A DNA stretch of 64,000 bases, from positions 1 through 64,000 of the forward strand of contig CALWVF010000011.1 in the NCBI GenBank assembly GCA_944384925.1, in the 5' to 3' direction. The DNA is from an uncultured Clostridia bacterium (GTDB lineage Bacteria > Bacillota > Clostridia > Oscillospirales > Acutalibacteraceae). The translations under genes were made by a program, and so were the position numbers. This document shows, piece after piece, positions 57,297-64,000 of the stretch (position 1 is the first letter of the stretch; each line of letters begins with the position of its first letter). The notes under the pieces were generated by a model, which had not been told where the DNA came from, did no database searches, and saw only the letters and a program-made list of their open reading frames with translations.

Positions 57297-57439
57297 TATA
57301 ACTCCCCCCTAACGACATATCTTTAATTATTGTTTAACAATAAAAATAAAATATACTATATATTCCAAATTTAAATTTATTTAACATTACTTTTGAATAA
57401 ACTTACATTTAGATGAAATTATAATACAGGGTGATTATA

Positions 57440-58111
57440 ATGACTATATCTTTAATAAGAACTATATTACTATATATTATTATTATTTTAGCGGTAAGAC
57501 TAATGGGCAAAAGGCAAATAAGTGAACTTCAAACCAGCGAATTAGTCGTAACATTTTTAATTTCAGATATAGCTGCTATACCTATGCAAGACACAGGACA
57601 ACCTTTAGTTAGTGGTTTCATTCCTATTGCTGTTTTAGTATGTTTAGAAATTATTTTGTCTGCTATAATGTTAAAAAATTCTAAGTTTAGAAAGTTTATA
57701 TGTGGAAAACCTATAATCGTAATTAACAACGGTAAAATAGAACAAAGAGAGTTAAAGCGCTTAAGAATGAGTACTGAAGATTTATTTGAACAGCTAAGAC
57801 AATTAGATGTATTTAATATACAAGATATTGCTTATGCCATAATTGAAACAAATGGCAAAATGAGCATATTAAAAAAAGCTAAACATCAACAACCCGATGC
57901 ATCTGCTCTTGGTATCACTATTCCAGACCACGGAATAGATGCTGTTGTTATAAGTGATGGAGAAATATCAGACTTTTCCATATCACTTTGTGGGCTAACT
58001 AAAGAGTGGGTTTATGGTATATTAGAGGGAAAAAATTTAAAGTTAAATGATGTATTTATTATGACAGCAAATAAAAATCGAAATTATTATATAGTAAAAA
58101 AAGAGGATTAA
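57440..58111 (+). CDS. DUF421 (YetF-like) membrane protein
   Basis: 223 residues from the ATG at 57440, which has AGGGTG 7 bases upstream (a GTG at 57431 overlaps that site). Three N-terminal helices (LIRTILLYIIIILAVRLMGKRQISELQTSELVVTFLIS is the family hallmark) precede a soluble YetF domain with GKPIIVINNGKIEQRELKRLRMSTEDLFEQLRQ. In spore formers relatives are often linked to sporulation, and the gene sits next to germination genes, but function is unknown. It is followed after 2 bp by a DUF4363 gene. Confidence 0.88.
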   Translation: MTISLIRTILLYIIIILAVRLMGKRQISELQTSELVVTFLISDIAAIPMQDTGQPLVSGFIPIAVLVCLEIILSAIMLKNSKFRKFICGKPIIVINNGKIEQRELKRLRMSTEDLFEQLRQLDVFNIQDIAYAIIETNGKMSILKKAKHQQPDASALGITIPDHGIDAVVISDGEISDFSISLCGLTKEWVYGILEGKNLKLNDVFIMTANKNRNYYIVKKED

Positions 58112-58113
58112 CT

Positions 58114-58494
58114 ATGAAACGCATTTGGATAGCTGCTATCGTTTTATCTGCAATAATTTCATGTTGCATTTTGGAAACAGTATTTGTTGATAAAATAATA
58201 GATAATTTACATGGTCAACTTAATGAAGCTGAAACTATTGCAAAAACAAGTGAATTAAATAATACTTTAGAATTAGTTAATAATACTTACGATGATTGGA
58301 TTAAAAGTAAAGATGTTTTTGCCTTATTTGTCAGTCATGGCACACTCGAAGAAATAAACCAATCCTTTGTTGTTTTAATCTCATATGCAGAAAACGACGA
58401 ATTTAGTGATTTCTTGGCTGAAAATTCAAAAATTGTTTCCATGTTAGATCAGCTAAAAGATACTGAATTCTTAACTATAAAAAATATATTGTAG
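58114..58494 (+). CDS. DUF4363-like small membrane-anchored protein
   Basis: 126 residues. One N-terminal membrane segment (IWIAAIVLSAIISCCILETVFVD) precedes an outside helical domain (LNEAETIAKTSELNNTLELVNNTYDDWIKSKDVFALFVSHGTL). This arrangement and its position directly after a DUF421 gene match the DUF4363 family, which commonly pairs with DUF421 proteins in clostridia. Function unknown. AGAGG precedes the ATG, and no hairpin follows within 50 bases. Confidence 0.8.
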   Translation: MKRIWIAAIVLSAIISCCILETVFVDKIIDNLHGQLNEAETIAKTSELNNTLELVNNTYDDWIKSKDVFALFVSHGTLEEINQSFVVLISYAENDEFSDFLAENSKIVSMLDQLKDTEFLTIKNIL

Positions 58495-58542
58495 ATTATT
58501 TATGCCTTTATTAACTTATATTATTTTTTATTGTATAAACAA

Positions 58543-58571
58543 TTGACATAACCCAATATATAGGATATAAT
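58543..58571 (+). promoter_or_regulatory. Promoter of nrdD
   Basis: TTGACA (58543-58548), 17 bp, TATAAT (58566-58571): a full consensus promoter about 55 bp upstream of the nrdD ATG. Confidence 0.85.
58551..58566 (+). promoter_or_regulatory. NrdR box 1
   Basis: The core CAATATATAG (58554-58563) fits the NrdR core pattern C-W-A-T-A-T-A-T-W-G at every position and lies between the -35 and -10. Binding by NrdR with dATP would repress nrdD. Flank matches to the full 16-base consensus are partial. Confidence 0.7.
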
Positions 58572-58592
58572 TTATAGTATACCTAGCAAATA

Positions 58593-58608
58593 TTACAATA
58601 TATAGTAT
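58593..58608 (+). promoter_or_regulatory. NrdR box 2
   Basis: The same core CAATATATAG (58596-58605), exactly 42 bp from box 1 (four helical turns), a spacing known for tandem NrdR sites. It lies downstream of the expected transcription start and just before the GGAGGA ribosome-binding site. Confidence 0.7.
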
Positions 58609-58626
58609 TTACACGGAGGAATAATC

Positions 58627-60978
58627 ATGATTGAAAGTATACTAAAAAGAGACGGAAGAAAGGCAAAATTTAATATAGATAAAATCTCTGGAGCTATATA
58701 TAAAGCCTCTATTTCAGTCAACCAGCAAAATAAAGAAATGGCAGATAATTTAGCAAAACAAGTAACAATGTATCTAGAACAAAACAACAGTGCAGATATC
58801 CCTAGTGTCGAATATATACAAGATATAGTTGAAAAAATCCTTATTAAAAATGGATATGACAAAATAGCTAAAGAATACATCTTGTATAGAGCCGACCGCA
58901 CTAGAGTACGTGAAATGAATACAAAGTTAATGAAAATATATGAAGACTTAACTTTTAAAGCAGCAAAAGATAATGATATAAAACGAGAAAATGCAAATAT
59001 CGATGCTGATACTGCCATGGGGACTATGTTAAAATACGGCTCAGAAGGTGCAAAGCAATTCTATGAAATGTATATCTTAAATCCTAAACATGCAAAAGCT
59101 CACCATGAAGGTGATATACATATACATGATTTGGACTTTTTAACTTTAACAACTACCTGTTGCCAAATCGATATCGATAAATTATTTACAAACGGATTTT
59201 CTACTGGCCATGGATTTTTAAGAGAACCTAATGATATCAGAAGTTACTCTGCTTTAGCCTGCATTGCAATTCAATCAAACCAAAATGACCAGCACGGTGG
59301 GCAAAGCATTCCTAATTTTGATTATGCTATGGGAAAAGGTGTTGCAAAAACATATAAAAGGTTATATAAACAAAATATCTCAAAAGCTATTGAAATTATT
59401 TGCGATGCAGACAATTATGAATCATTAACCAATGAAATTATGGAGCAAGCAGAAAAACTTAGCGGACAAATAACAAAACTAGAGGATAGCACCAATTACT
59501 TAGAACAAGAGTTTAAAATTTTATCTAACTTATTTGGAGAAAATAATGCCCAAAAAATTCAAGATTTTGCTAAGCACCATGCTGAACTAGAAACTGACAG
59601 AGCTACATATCAAGCAATGGAAGCATTTATACATAATTTAAATACAATGCACTCACGTGCTGGAGCACAAGTTCCATTTAGTTCTATAAATTATGGTATG
59701 GATACATCTCCAGAAGGAAGATTAGTAATAAAAAATATTTTATTAGCAAATGAAAAAGGTTTAGGCAATGGTGAAACTCCTATTTTCCCTATTCAAATAT
59801 TTAAAGTAAAAGATGGAGTTAATTACAACCCTGGAGAGCCAAATTATGACTTATTTAAATTAGCATGTAAAGTAAGTGCTAAACGTTTATTTCCAAATTT
59901 TTCTTTTATAGATGCACCATTTAACCTCTCTTACTATAAAGAAGGACATCCTGAAACTGAAGTCGCTTACATGGGGTGCAGAACTAGGGTTATGGCTAAC
60001 AAGTACGACCCTTCTAGAGAAATAGTTTATGGTAGAGGCAATTTAAGTTTTACTTCTATAAATCTACCAAGATTAGCTATACTAAGTAATAAAAATATTG
60101 AAAAATTTTATGAATTATTAGACGAAAAAGTTACTCTTGTTATAGAACAATTATTAGAACGTTTCGAATTGCAATGTCAAAAACTTGTACGCAACTATCC
60201 GTTTTTGATGGGCCAAGGTATTTGGCTAGATTCTGAAAAATTATCACCTGACGATGAAATTAGAGAAGTTTTAAAACATGGTACTCTTACTATCGGATTT
60301 ATAGGTTTAGCAGAATGTTTAAAGTCCTTAACTGGTTATCATCATGGAGAAAGCGATAAATCACAAAAACTTGGGTTGGAAATAATAAGTTATATGAGAA
60401 AACGTATGGACGAAGCAACACAAAAATATTCACTTAACTTCTCACTCATTGCAACACCTGCAGAAGGATTATCTGGGAGATTTGTTAAGTTGGATAGGGA
60501 AAGGTTTGGAGTAATTAAAGACATTACCGATAGAGAATATTATACAAATTCATTTCATATACCTGTATATTACAATATAACTGCCTATGAAAAAATTAAA
60601 AAAGAAGCCCCTTATCATAATTTAACAAATGGAGGGCATATATCATACATAGAATTAGATGGTAATCCTTCGGACAATTTAGATGCTTTTGAACAAATTG
60701 TAAGATGTATGAAGGAATCTGGCATAGGATATGGCTCTATAAATCACCCTGTAGATAGAGATCCTGTATGTGGATTTACCGGTATAATAAATGATATTTG
60801 TCCTAAATGTGGAAGACATGAAAATGATGGAAAACCAAATTTTGAACGAATAAGAAGAATTACAGGATATCTTGTTGGAACACTTGATAGATTTAACAAT
60901 GCAAAAAAAGCTGAAGAAAAAGACCGTGTTAAACATTCATTTACAGGGGTATGTAGTGAAAATATTGAAAAAATTTAA
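58627..60978 (+). CDS. nrdD: Anaerobic ribonucleoside-triphosphate reductase
   Basis: A 783-residue class III ribonucleotide reductase producing dNTPs from NTPs without oxygen. Residues ~1-90 form the ATP-cone for allosteric control by dATP/ATP. The core includes HIHDLDFLTLTTTCCQID, QSIPNFDYAMGKGV, HTMHSRAGAQVPFSSINYG-type text and GCRTRV. A zinc site near 715-728 (DPVCGFTG, CPKCGR) and the glycyl-radical loop RRITGYLVGTLDR (Gly747) close the protein. The radical must be formed by NrdG, which is not next to the gene or anywhere in the window. GGAGGA precedes the ATG. Confidence 0.95.
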   Translation: MIESILKRDGRKAKFNIDKISGAIYKASISVNQQNKEMADNLAKQVTMYLEQNNSADIPSVEYIQDIVEKILIKNGYDKIAKEYILYRADRTRVREMNTKLMKIYEDLTFKAAKDNDIKRENANIDADTAMGTMLKYGSEGAKQFYEMYILNPKHAKAHHEGDIHIHDLDFLTLTTTCCQIDIDKLFTNGFSTGHGFLREPNDIRSYSALACIAIQSNQNDQHGGQSIPNFDYAMGKGVAKTYKRLYKQNISKAIEIICDADNYESLTNEIMEQAEKLSGQITKLEDSTNYLEQEFKILSNLFGENNAQKIQDFAKHHAELETDRATYQAMEAFIHNLNTMHSRAGAQVPFSSINYGMDTSPEGRLVIKNILLANEKGLGNGETPIFPIQIFKVKDGVNYNPGEPNYDLFKLACKVSAKRLFPNFSFIDAPFNLSYYKEGHPETEVAYMGCRTRVMANKYDPSREIVYGRGNLSFTSINLPRLAILSNKNIEKFYELLDEKVTLVIEQLLERFELQCQKLVRNYPFLMGQGIWLDSEKLSPDDEIREVLKHGTLTIGFIGLAECLKSLTGYHHGESDKSQKLGLEIISYMRKRMDEATQKYSLNFSLIATPAEGLSGRFVKLDRERFGVIKDITDREYYTNSFHIPVYYNITAYEKIKKEAPYHNLTNGGHISYIELDGNPSDNLDAFEQIVRCMKESGIGYGSINHPVDRDPVCGFTGIINDICPKCGRHENDGKPNFERIRRITGYLVGTLDRFNNAKKAEEKDRVKHSFTGVCSENIEKI

Positions 60979-61003
60979 ACTGCTCTTGCAATGTTATCAT
61001 TTC

Positions 61004-61030
61004 AAAAAGCCGCATTGATAGCGGCTTTTT
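61004..61030 (+). terminator. Rho-independent terminator after nrdD
   Basis: A 10-bp stem AAAAAGCCGC / GCGGCTTTTT with a 7-base loop and T tract, 26 bases past the nrdD stop. Confidence 0.88.
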
Positions 61031-61494
61031 TACATTTTATTATTAAATAATTTATAGATATAATATACAATTAATCAACCAAAAGTTAAAATACACCTCC
61101 TGATTAACTGCAGTAATTGTTTAATAAATATCCACTATATAAAAAATTCTTAATATATTTTCCATGATTTAAAAAGATAGAAATGCTATATAATTAGTTA
61201 CAATTTTAGATACTTTAGTAACTTTGTCTATTCTCCTACTCTATTATTCCTTAAAATGAGATTTGATTGAATTACTATATTTTCGTCTTCTATGATATTC
61301 TACTTCTTCGTTTAGCTTTAAATTATGTCTCAACAATTCATATCAATATTAAAATCTTTCATGTATTATTTTAAAACTTATAATACACAAATAAATTGAT
61401 TTTTGCTTTATCGTACTTCTTTACAGACAAACACTAATAAAATTAATACTAATCCTAGCTCAAAAGCCATACACATACTATTTATATCTGTTAA
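61031..61494. other. Gene-free AT-rich spacer
   Basis: About 460 bases between the nrdD terminator and the convergent penicillin-binding protein gene. I see no supported ORF, RNA or long repeat in it. The plus-strand frame entering from 61403 only shadows the PBP gene. Confidence 0.6.
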
Positions 61495-63108
61495 TTATAC
61501 AAACAGACCAGGTAATCTATCATATATTTTATTAACAATATCTTTAAATGTAGGTCCACAGCTTTCTCCACCTCCCACTGCATCTTCTGCTAATATTACA
61601 ATAGAGTATTTTGGATTGTCTGCAGGAAAGAATCCTGCATACCATGCTTGTATAACTTCTTTATCTCCAACACGTATACCGGTTTCTGCTGTAGCTGTTT
61701 TTGCTGCAACACTTACACCTTCTGGTTTGCCTTTTTTACTTGTACCATATTCTGCAGAGGCTATCATACTTTCTTTCAATATATCACACGTCTTTTGCGA
61801 AATTACTCTATTATTCATTTCATTAACATTGCGTTCTATAAAATTCATATTTTCATCAACTAAACCCTCAACAATGCTTGGCTCAACATATTTACCTCCA
61901 GATGCTATGGAATTTATCAAGCCAGATATTTGAATAGGAGTACACATTAAACTTCCTTGTCCAAATGATACATTCGCCATGTTGCTTTCATTTTGAAGTT
62001 CATCTTCACTAGGTAAGTTTCCCTTGCTAGAATACAAATCTGGTGCTAATTTTATAGGTTTTCCTAACCCAAATTTATATGATAAATCTAATAAGTTCAA
62101 TGGAGGTATACTTTTAGAGATATTTACAAAGTACGTATTACAAGAATATGCTATAGCATCTCTCATATTAATTTCGCCATGACTATTCCCATTAAAGCAA
62201 TGAAATTTTGTTTTATCCACGTCTATATATCCCTTACAATTATATGTTAATTTTTCAGGATACCCTAGCTCTAAAGCAGTTGCTGCTGTAACCAATTTAT
62301 AAATTGATCCTATGTTATAAGCAGTAAATGCTCTATTTATTAAAGGTGAATTTTCATCATCTATAGATTCACTTATATTTGTCGGAGAAAATTCTGGTAC
62401 ACTTACAATTGCTCTAACTTTACATGTTGGAACTTCAGTTATTACAACTGCACCTTTATTTAAATAGTTGCATGCAACAGTCTGAGCTATCTTCTGTATC
62501 CTAGAATCTAATGTTAACACCACACCCTTAGTTCTTAAATATAAATTATCTTCTATTACTCTTCGCTCGCCGTCTAGTGTTCTATTAAGCGCATCAACTT
62601 TGTATTTAACAGATATACAACTTCCTACACTAGATAAATATTGATTATATGACTTCTCTATTCCACATACTCCATTTCCTTCTGAATCTATATAGCCAAT
62701 GATATGTGGTGCTATCTGCTTCTCTGAGTATCTATTAGGAATCCTAAATATATCTATTCCTTCTGCACTTACCTCTTTATCAATCAGATTTAATTTAAAT
62801 GGTTTTCCTTTTTTATATAATTCTATAATATTTTCCATTTCCTTTTTAGAAAAAATATCAGACAACACATTTATTGATTCAATACTAGGTGATACTGCTG
62901 CTATATTAAAATCTGTTTTATTTGTAAGCAATTTATATCTACAGTCATATATATTTCCTCTAATCCCAGCTATGTCAAGCCTATAACTGCTCTGATTTTG
63001 CGCCACAGAGCTTAACCATTTTCCTTGATTAATAGCATAAATTTTTATGATCATAGAACTAAATACAAACATAAATAAAGAAAATATAATTATTAATCTT
63101 TTATACAT
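61495..63108 (-). CDS. Class B penicillin-binding protein (SpoVD/PBP2-like transpeptidase)
   Basis: A 537-residue bitopic protein. An N-terminal membrane helix (LIIIFSLFMFVFSSMIIKIYA) precedes a dimerisation/linker domain with RLDIAGIRGNIYDCRYKLL and a transpeptidase domain. Catalytic motifs: SIYK (Ser268-Lys271, in NIGSIYKLVTAA), SCN (Ser322-Cys-Asn324) and KTA (Lys470-Thr-Ala, in AAKTATAETG), where most PBPs have KTG. NVSFGQGSLMCTPIQ and AWYAGFFP are class B hallmarks. Such enzymes crosslink peptidoglycan, some in spore cortex (SpoVD). No PASTA domain is present. AAAGGAGA precedes the ATG. It appears to be a single-gene unit. Confidence 0.88.
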   Translation of the reverse strand: MYKRLIIIFSLFMFVFSSMIIKIYAINQGKWLSSVAQNQSSYRLDIAGIRGNIYDCRYKLLTNKTDFNIAAVSPSIESINVLSDIFSKKEMENIIELYKKGKPFKLNLIDKEVSAEGIDIFRIPNRYSEKQIAPHIIGYIDSEGNGVCGIEKSYNQYLSSVGSCISVKYKVDALNRTLDGERRVIEDNLYLRTKGVVLTLDSRIQKIAQTVACNYLNKGAVVITEVPTCKVRAIVSVPEFSPTNISESIDDENSPLINRAFTAYNIGSIYKLVTAATALELGYPEKLTYNCKGYIDVDKTKFHCFNGNSHGEINMRDAIAYSCNTYFVNISKSIPPLNLLDLSYKFGLGKPIKLAPDLYSSKGNLPSEDELQNESNMANVSFGQGSLMCTPIQISGLINSIASGGKYVEPSIVEGLVDENMNFIERNVNEMNNRVISQKTCDILKESMIASAEYGTSKKGKPEGVSVAAKTATAETGIRVGDKEVIQAWYAGFFPADNPKYSIVILAEDAVGGGESCGPTFKDIVNKIYDRLPGLFV

Positions 63109-63137
63109 ACTATCTCCTTTTTAACTATATATTAATA

Positions 63138-63179
63138 AAAATGCAAAATATAAGCTTTTAAACTTATACTTTGCATTTT
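63138..63179 (-). terminator. Rho-independent terminator after the antiporter gene
   Basis: A 10-bp stem AAAATGCAAA / TTTGCATTTT extended after one mismatch by TATAAG / CTTATA. It ends the minus-strand unit entering from the right window edge. Confidence 0.8.
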
Positions 63180-63210
63180 GTTTGAAAAATATTACAATTA
63201 AATAAACTTA

Positions 63211-64000
63211 TTACTCAGATATTTTTGACTTTGAAATCCTATTTAACATAAACATAGATGCTAATAATAATAATATGCATATTGGTAAAGCGATCAATGC
63301 ATTACAAGTAATACCTAATATAAAATACCCTAAAAATGCTATTACAGCCACTAAAATTGCATATGGCATTTGACTAGATATATGCTCCATATGATTACAA
63401 CCCGTGCTTGTAGACGATAATATCGCTGTATCTGATATAGGAGAAGCATGATCACCAAAAACTGCACCAGATAAAACTGCAGAGAGTGCAATCACCACCA
63501 TTTCAGAGCCAACACGCTCACAAATCATTGCTACTATAGGTATTAATATTCCAAATGTACCCCATGAAGTACCAATTGCAAACGCTAATGCACCAGCAAG
63601 TGCAAATGCTATACAAGGTATAAAAATCACTGGTATATTAGATTTAACAACTAAATCCCCAACAAAATTTCCTGTACCTATTAAATCCTTACATATCCCT
63701 CCTATAGTCCATGCTAAGGATAATATAATAAAAGCTGGTACCATAGATTTTGTCCCTTGACTAATACAATCCATAAATTCTTTAAATTTAAGTAGTTTCC
63801 TTGGTATAAACATTATAAATGCTATTATTAATGATATAAATGCACCATATGTTATGGCTAAAGATGCGTTAGAACTAGAAAGAGCCTGGGAAAAGGAAAT
63901 ATTTTTTGTAAAGTACCCTCCCTGATAAAGCATAGACAAAATGGAAATTATTACTAATGATAAAACTGGTATAATTAAATCATATACAGTACCCTTTGAA
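63211..64000 (-). CDS. NhaC-family Na+/H+ antiporter-like protein, 5' partial
   Basis: The frame is open through the last base of the window, so the gene starts beyond 64000; a TTG at 63939 is only an internal candidate. The visible 262 residues cover about six membrane segments of the C-terminal half. They include GTSWGTFGILIPIVAMIC, the conserved NhaC-type motif, DHASPISDTAILSSTSTGCNHMEHI (conserved in the family, with charged Asp/His in a helix region) and ISQGTKSMVPAFIILSLAWTIGG. NhaC members exchange sodium for protons or, in some branches, carry malate/lactate, so the substrate is open. Confidence 0.88.
   Translation of the reverse strand, partial: SKGTVYDLIIPVLSLVIISILSMLYQGGYFTKNISFSQALSSSNASLAITYGAFISLIIAFIMFIPRKLLKFKEFMDCISQGTKSMVPAFIILSLAWTIGGICKDLIGTGNFVGDLVVKSNIPVIFIPCIAFALAGALAFAIGTSWGTFGILIPIVAMICERVGSEMVVIALSAVLSGAVFGDHASPISDTAILSSTSTGCNHMEHISSQMPYAILVAVIAFLGYFILGITCNALIALPICILLLLASMFMLNRISKSKISE

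Noticed and set aside
57360-57440. SigG/SigF promoter for the DUF421 gene
   Set aside because: A GAATA and a TATAATA lie about 18 bp apart, but the match to the sporulation sigma consensus is too weak in this AT-rich spacer.
61403-61933. 176-codon plus-strand ORF
   Set aside because: It mostly overlaps the PBP transpeptidase domain in antisense and has no recognisable start or domain.
63937-63939. TTG as the start of the right-edge antiporter
   Set aside because: The frame continues with a hydrophobic helix (VYDLIIPVLSLVIISIL) to the last base, so the start lies outside the window.
1-64000. CRISPR array, IS element, prophage or integrase
   Set aside because: No regularly spaced direct repeats, transposase, integrase or phage structural genes were seen.

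Overview
The window is an AT-rich (roughly 70-75% A+T by eye), gene-dense stretch of a low-GC, Gram-positive, endospore-forming anaerobe of the class Clostridia. The evidence is a gerA/gerK-type spore germination operon, a PolC plus DnaE replicase pair, a class III (anaerobic) ribonucleotide reductase, strong AGGAGG ribosome-binding sites and frequent TTG/GTG starts. The small protein at 17350-17673 recalls families I associate with Oscillospirales, but I cannot place the genus. Both window edges cut genes: the left-hand gene is open to base 2 and the right-hand antiporter is open to base 64000.

Layout. 1-3.6 kb: a very large eukaryotic-like protein with N-terminal ~60-residue repeats, a ubiquitin-specific-protease (C19)-like domain and an uncharacterised C-terminal domain. 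It looks like an effector aimed at a eukaryotic host. 3.8-8.8 kb: an RsbW-like ATPase, a zinc/manganese ABC importer operon (znuA-znuC-znuB type) and a serine beta-lactamase-like hydrolase. 8.9-13.8 kb: a three-gene NHLM/NHLP-type peptide export system (short HlyD-like adaptor, C39 peptidase ABC exporter, second ABC subunit) with no visible precursor peptide. 13.9-17.7 kb: an NAD-salvage operon (pncA-pncB-degV) divergent from a small XRE regulator and a conserved small protein. 17.8-27.5 kb: galU, a RING/zinc-ribbon membrane protein, a YfhO-type membrane enzyme, a PAP2 phosphatase, a GNAT acetyltransferase whose start is ATA, gdhA, an AI-2E family protein and a Vat-type acetyltransferase pseudogene with four lesions.

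27.6-40.2 kb is the conserved chromosome backbone on the minus strand: rpsB-tsf, then pyrH-frr-uppS-cdsA-dxr-rseP-ispG-polC. It covers translation, envelope lipid and isoprenoid synthesis, and replication. 40.6-44.1 kb holds a cysteine-rich protein with an apparent 5' frameshift, a secreted leucine-rich-repeat protein and a P-loop ATPase. 44.2-52.5 kb is a second backbone operon, hprK-murB-rapZ-whiA-dnaE-pfkA, without the yvcK gene that often sits between rapZ and whiA. 52.7-58.5 kb has a small secreted protein, the germination operon gerKA-KB-KC and a DUF421/DUF4363 pair. 58.5-61 kb has nrdD behind a promoter carrying two NrdR-box-like palindromes exactly 42 bp apart. 61.5-64 kb has a class B penicillin-binding protein and a partial NhaC-type antiporter.

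The most interesting items are the USP-like multidomain protein, the precursor-less NHLM exporter and a set of decaying or unusually started genes. No rRNA, tRNA, CRISPR array, transposase or replication origin was seen.
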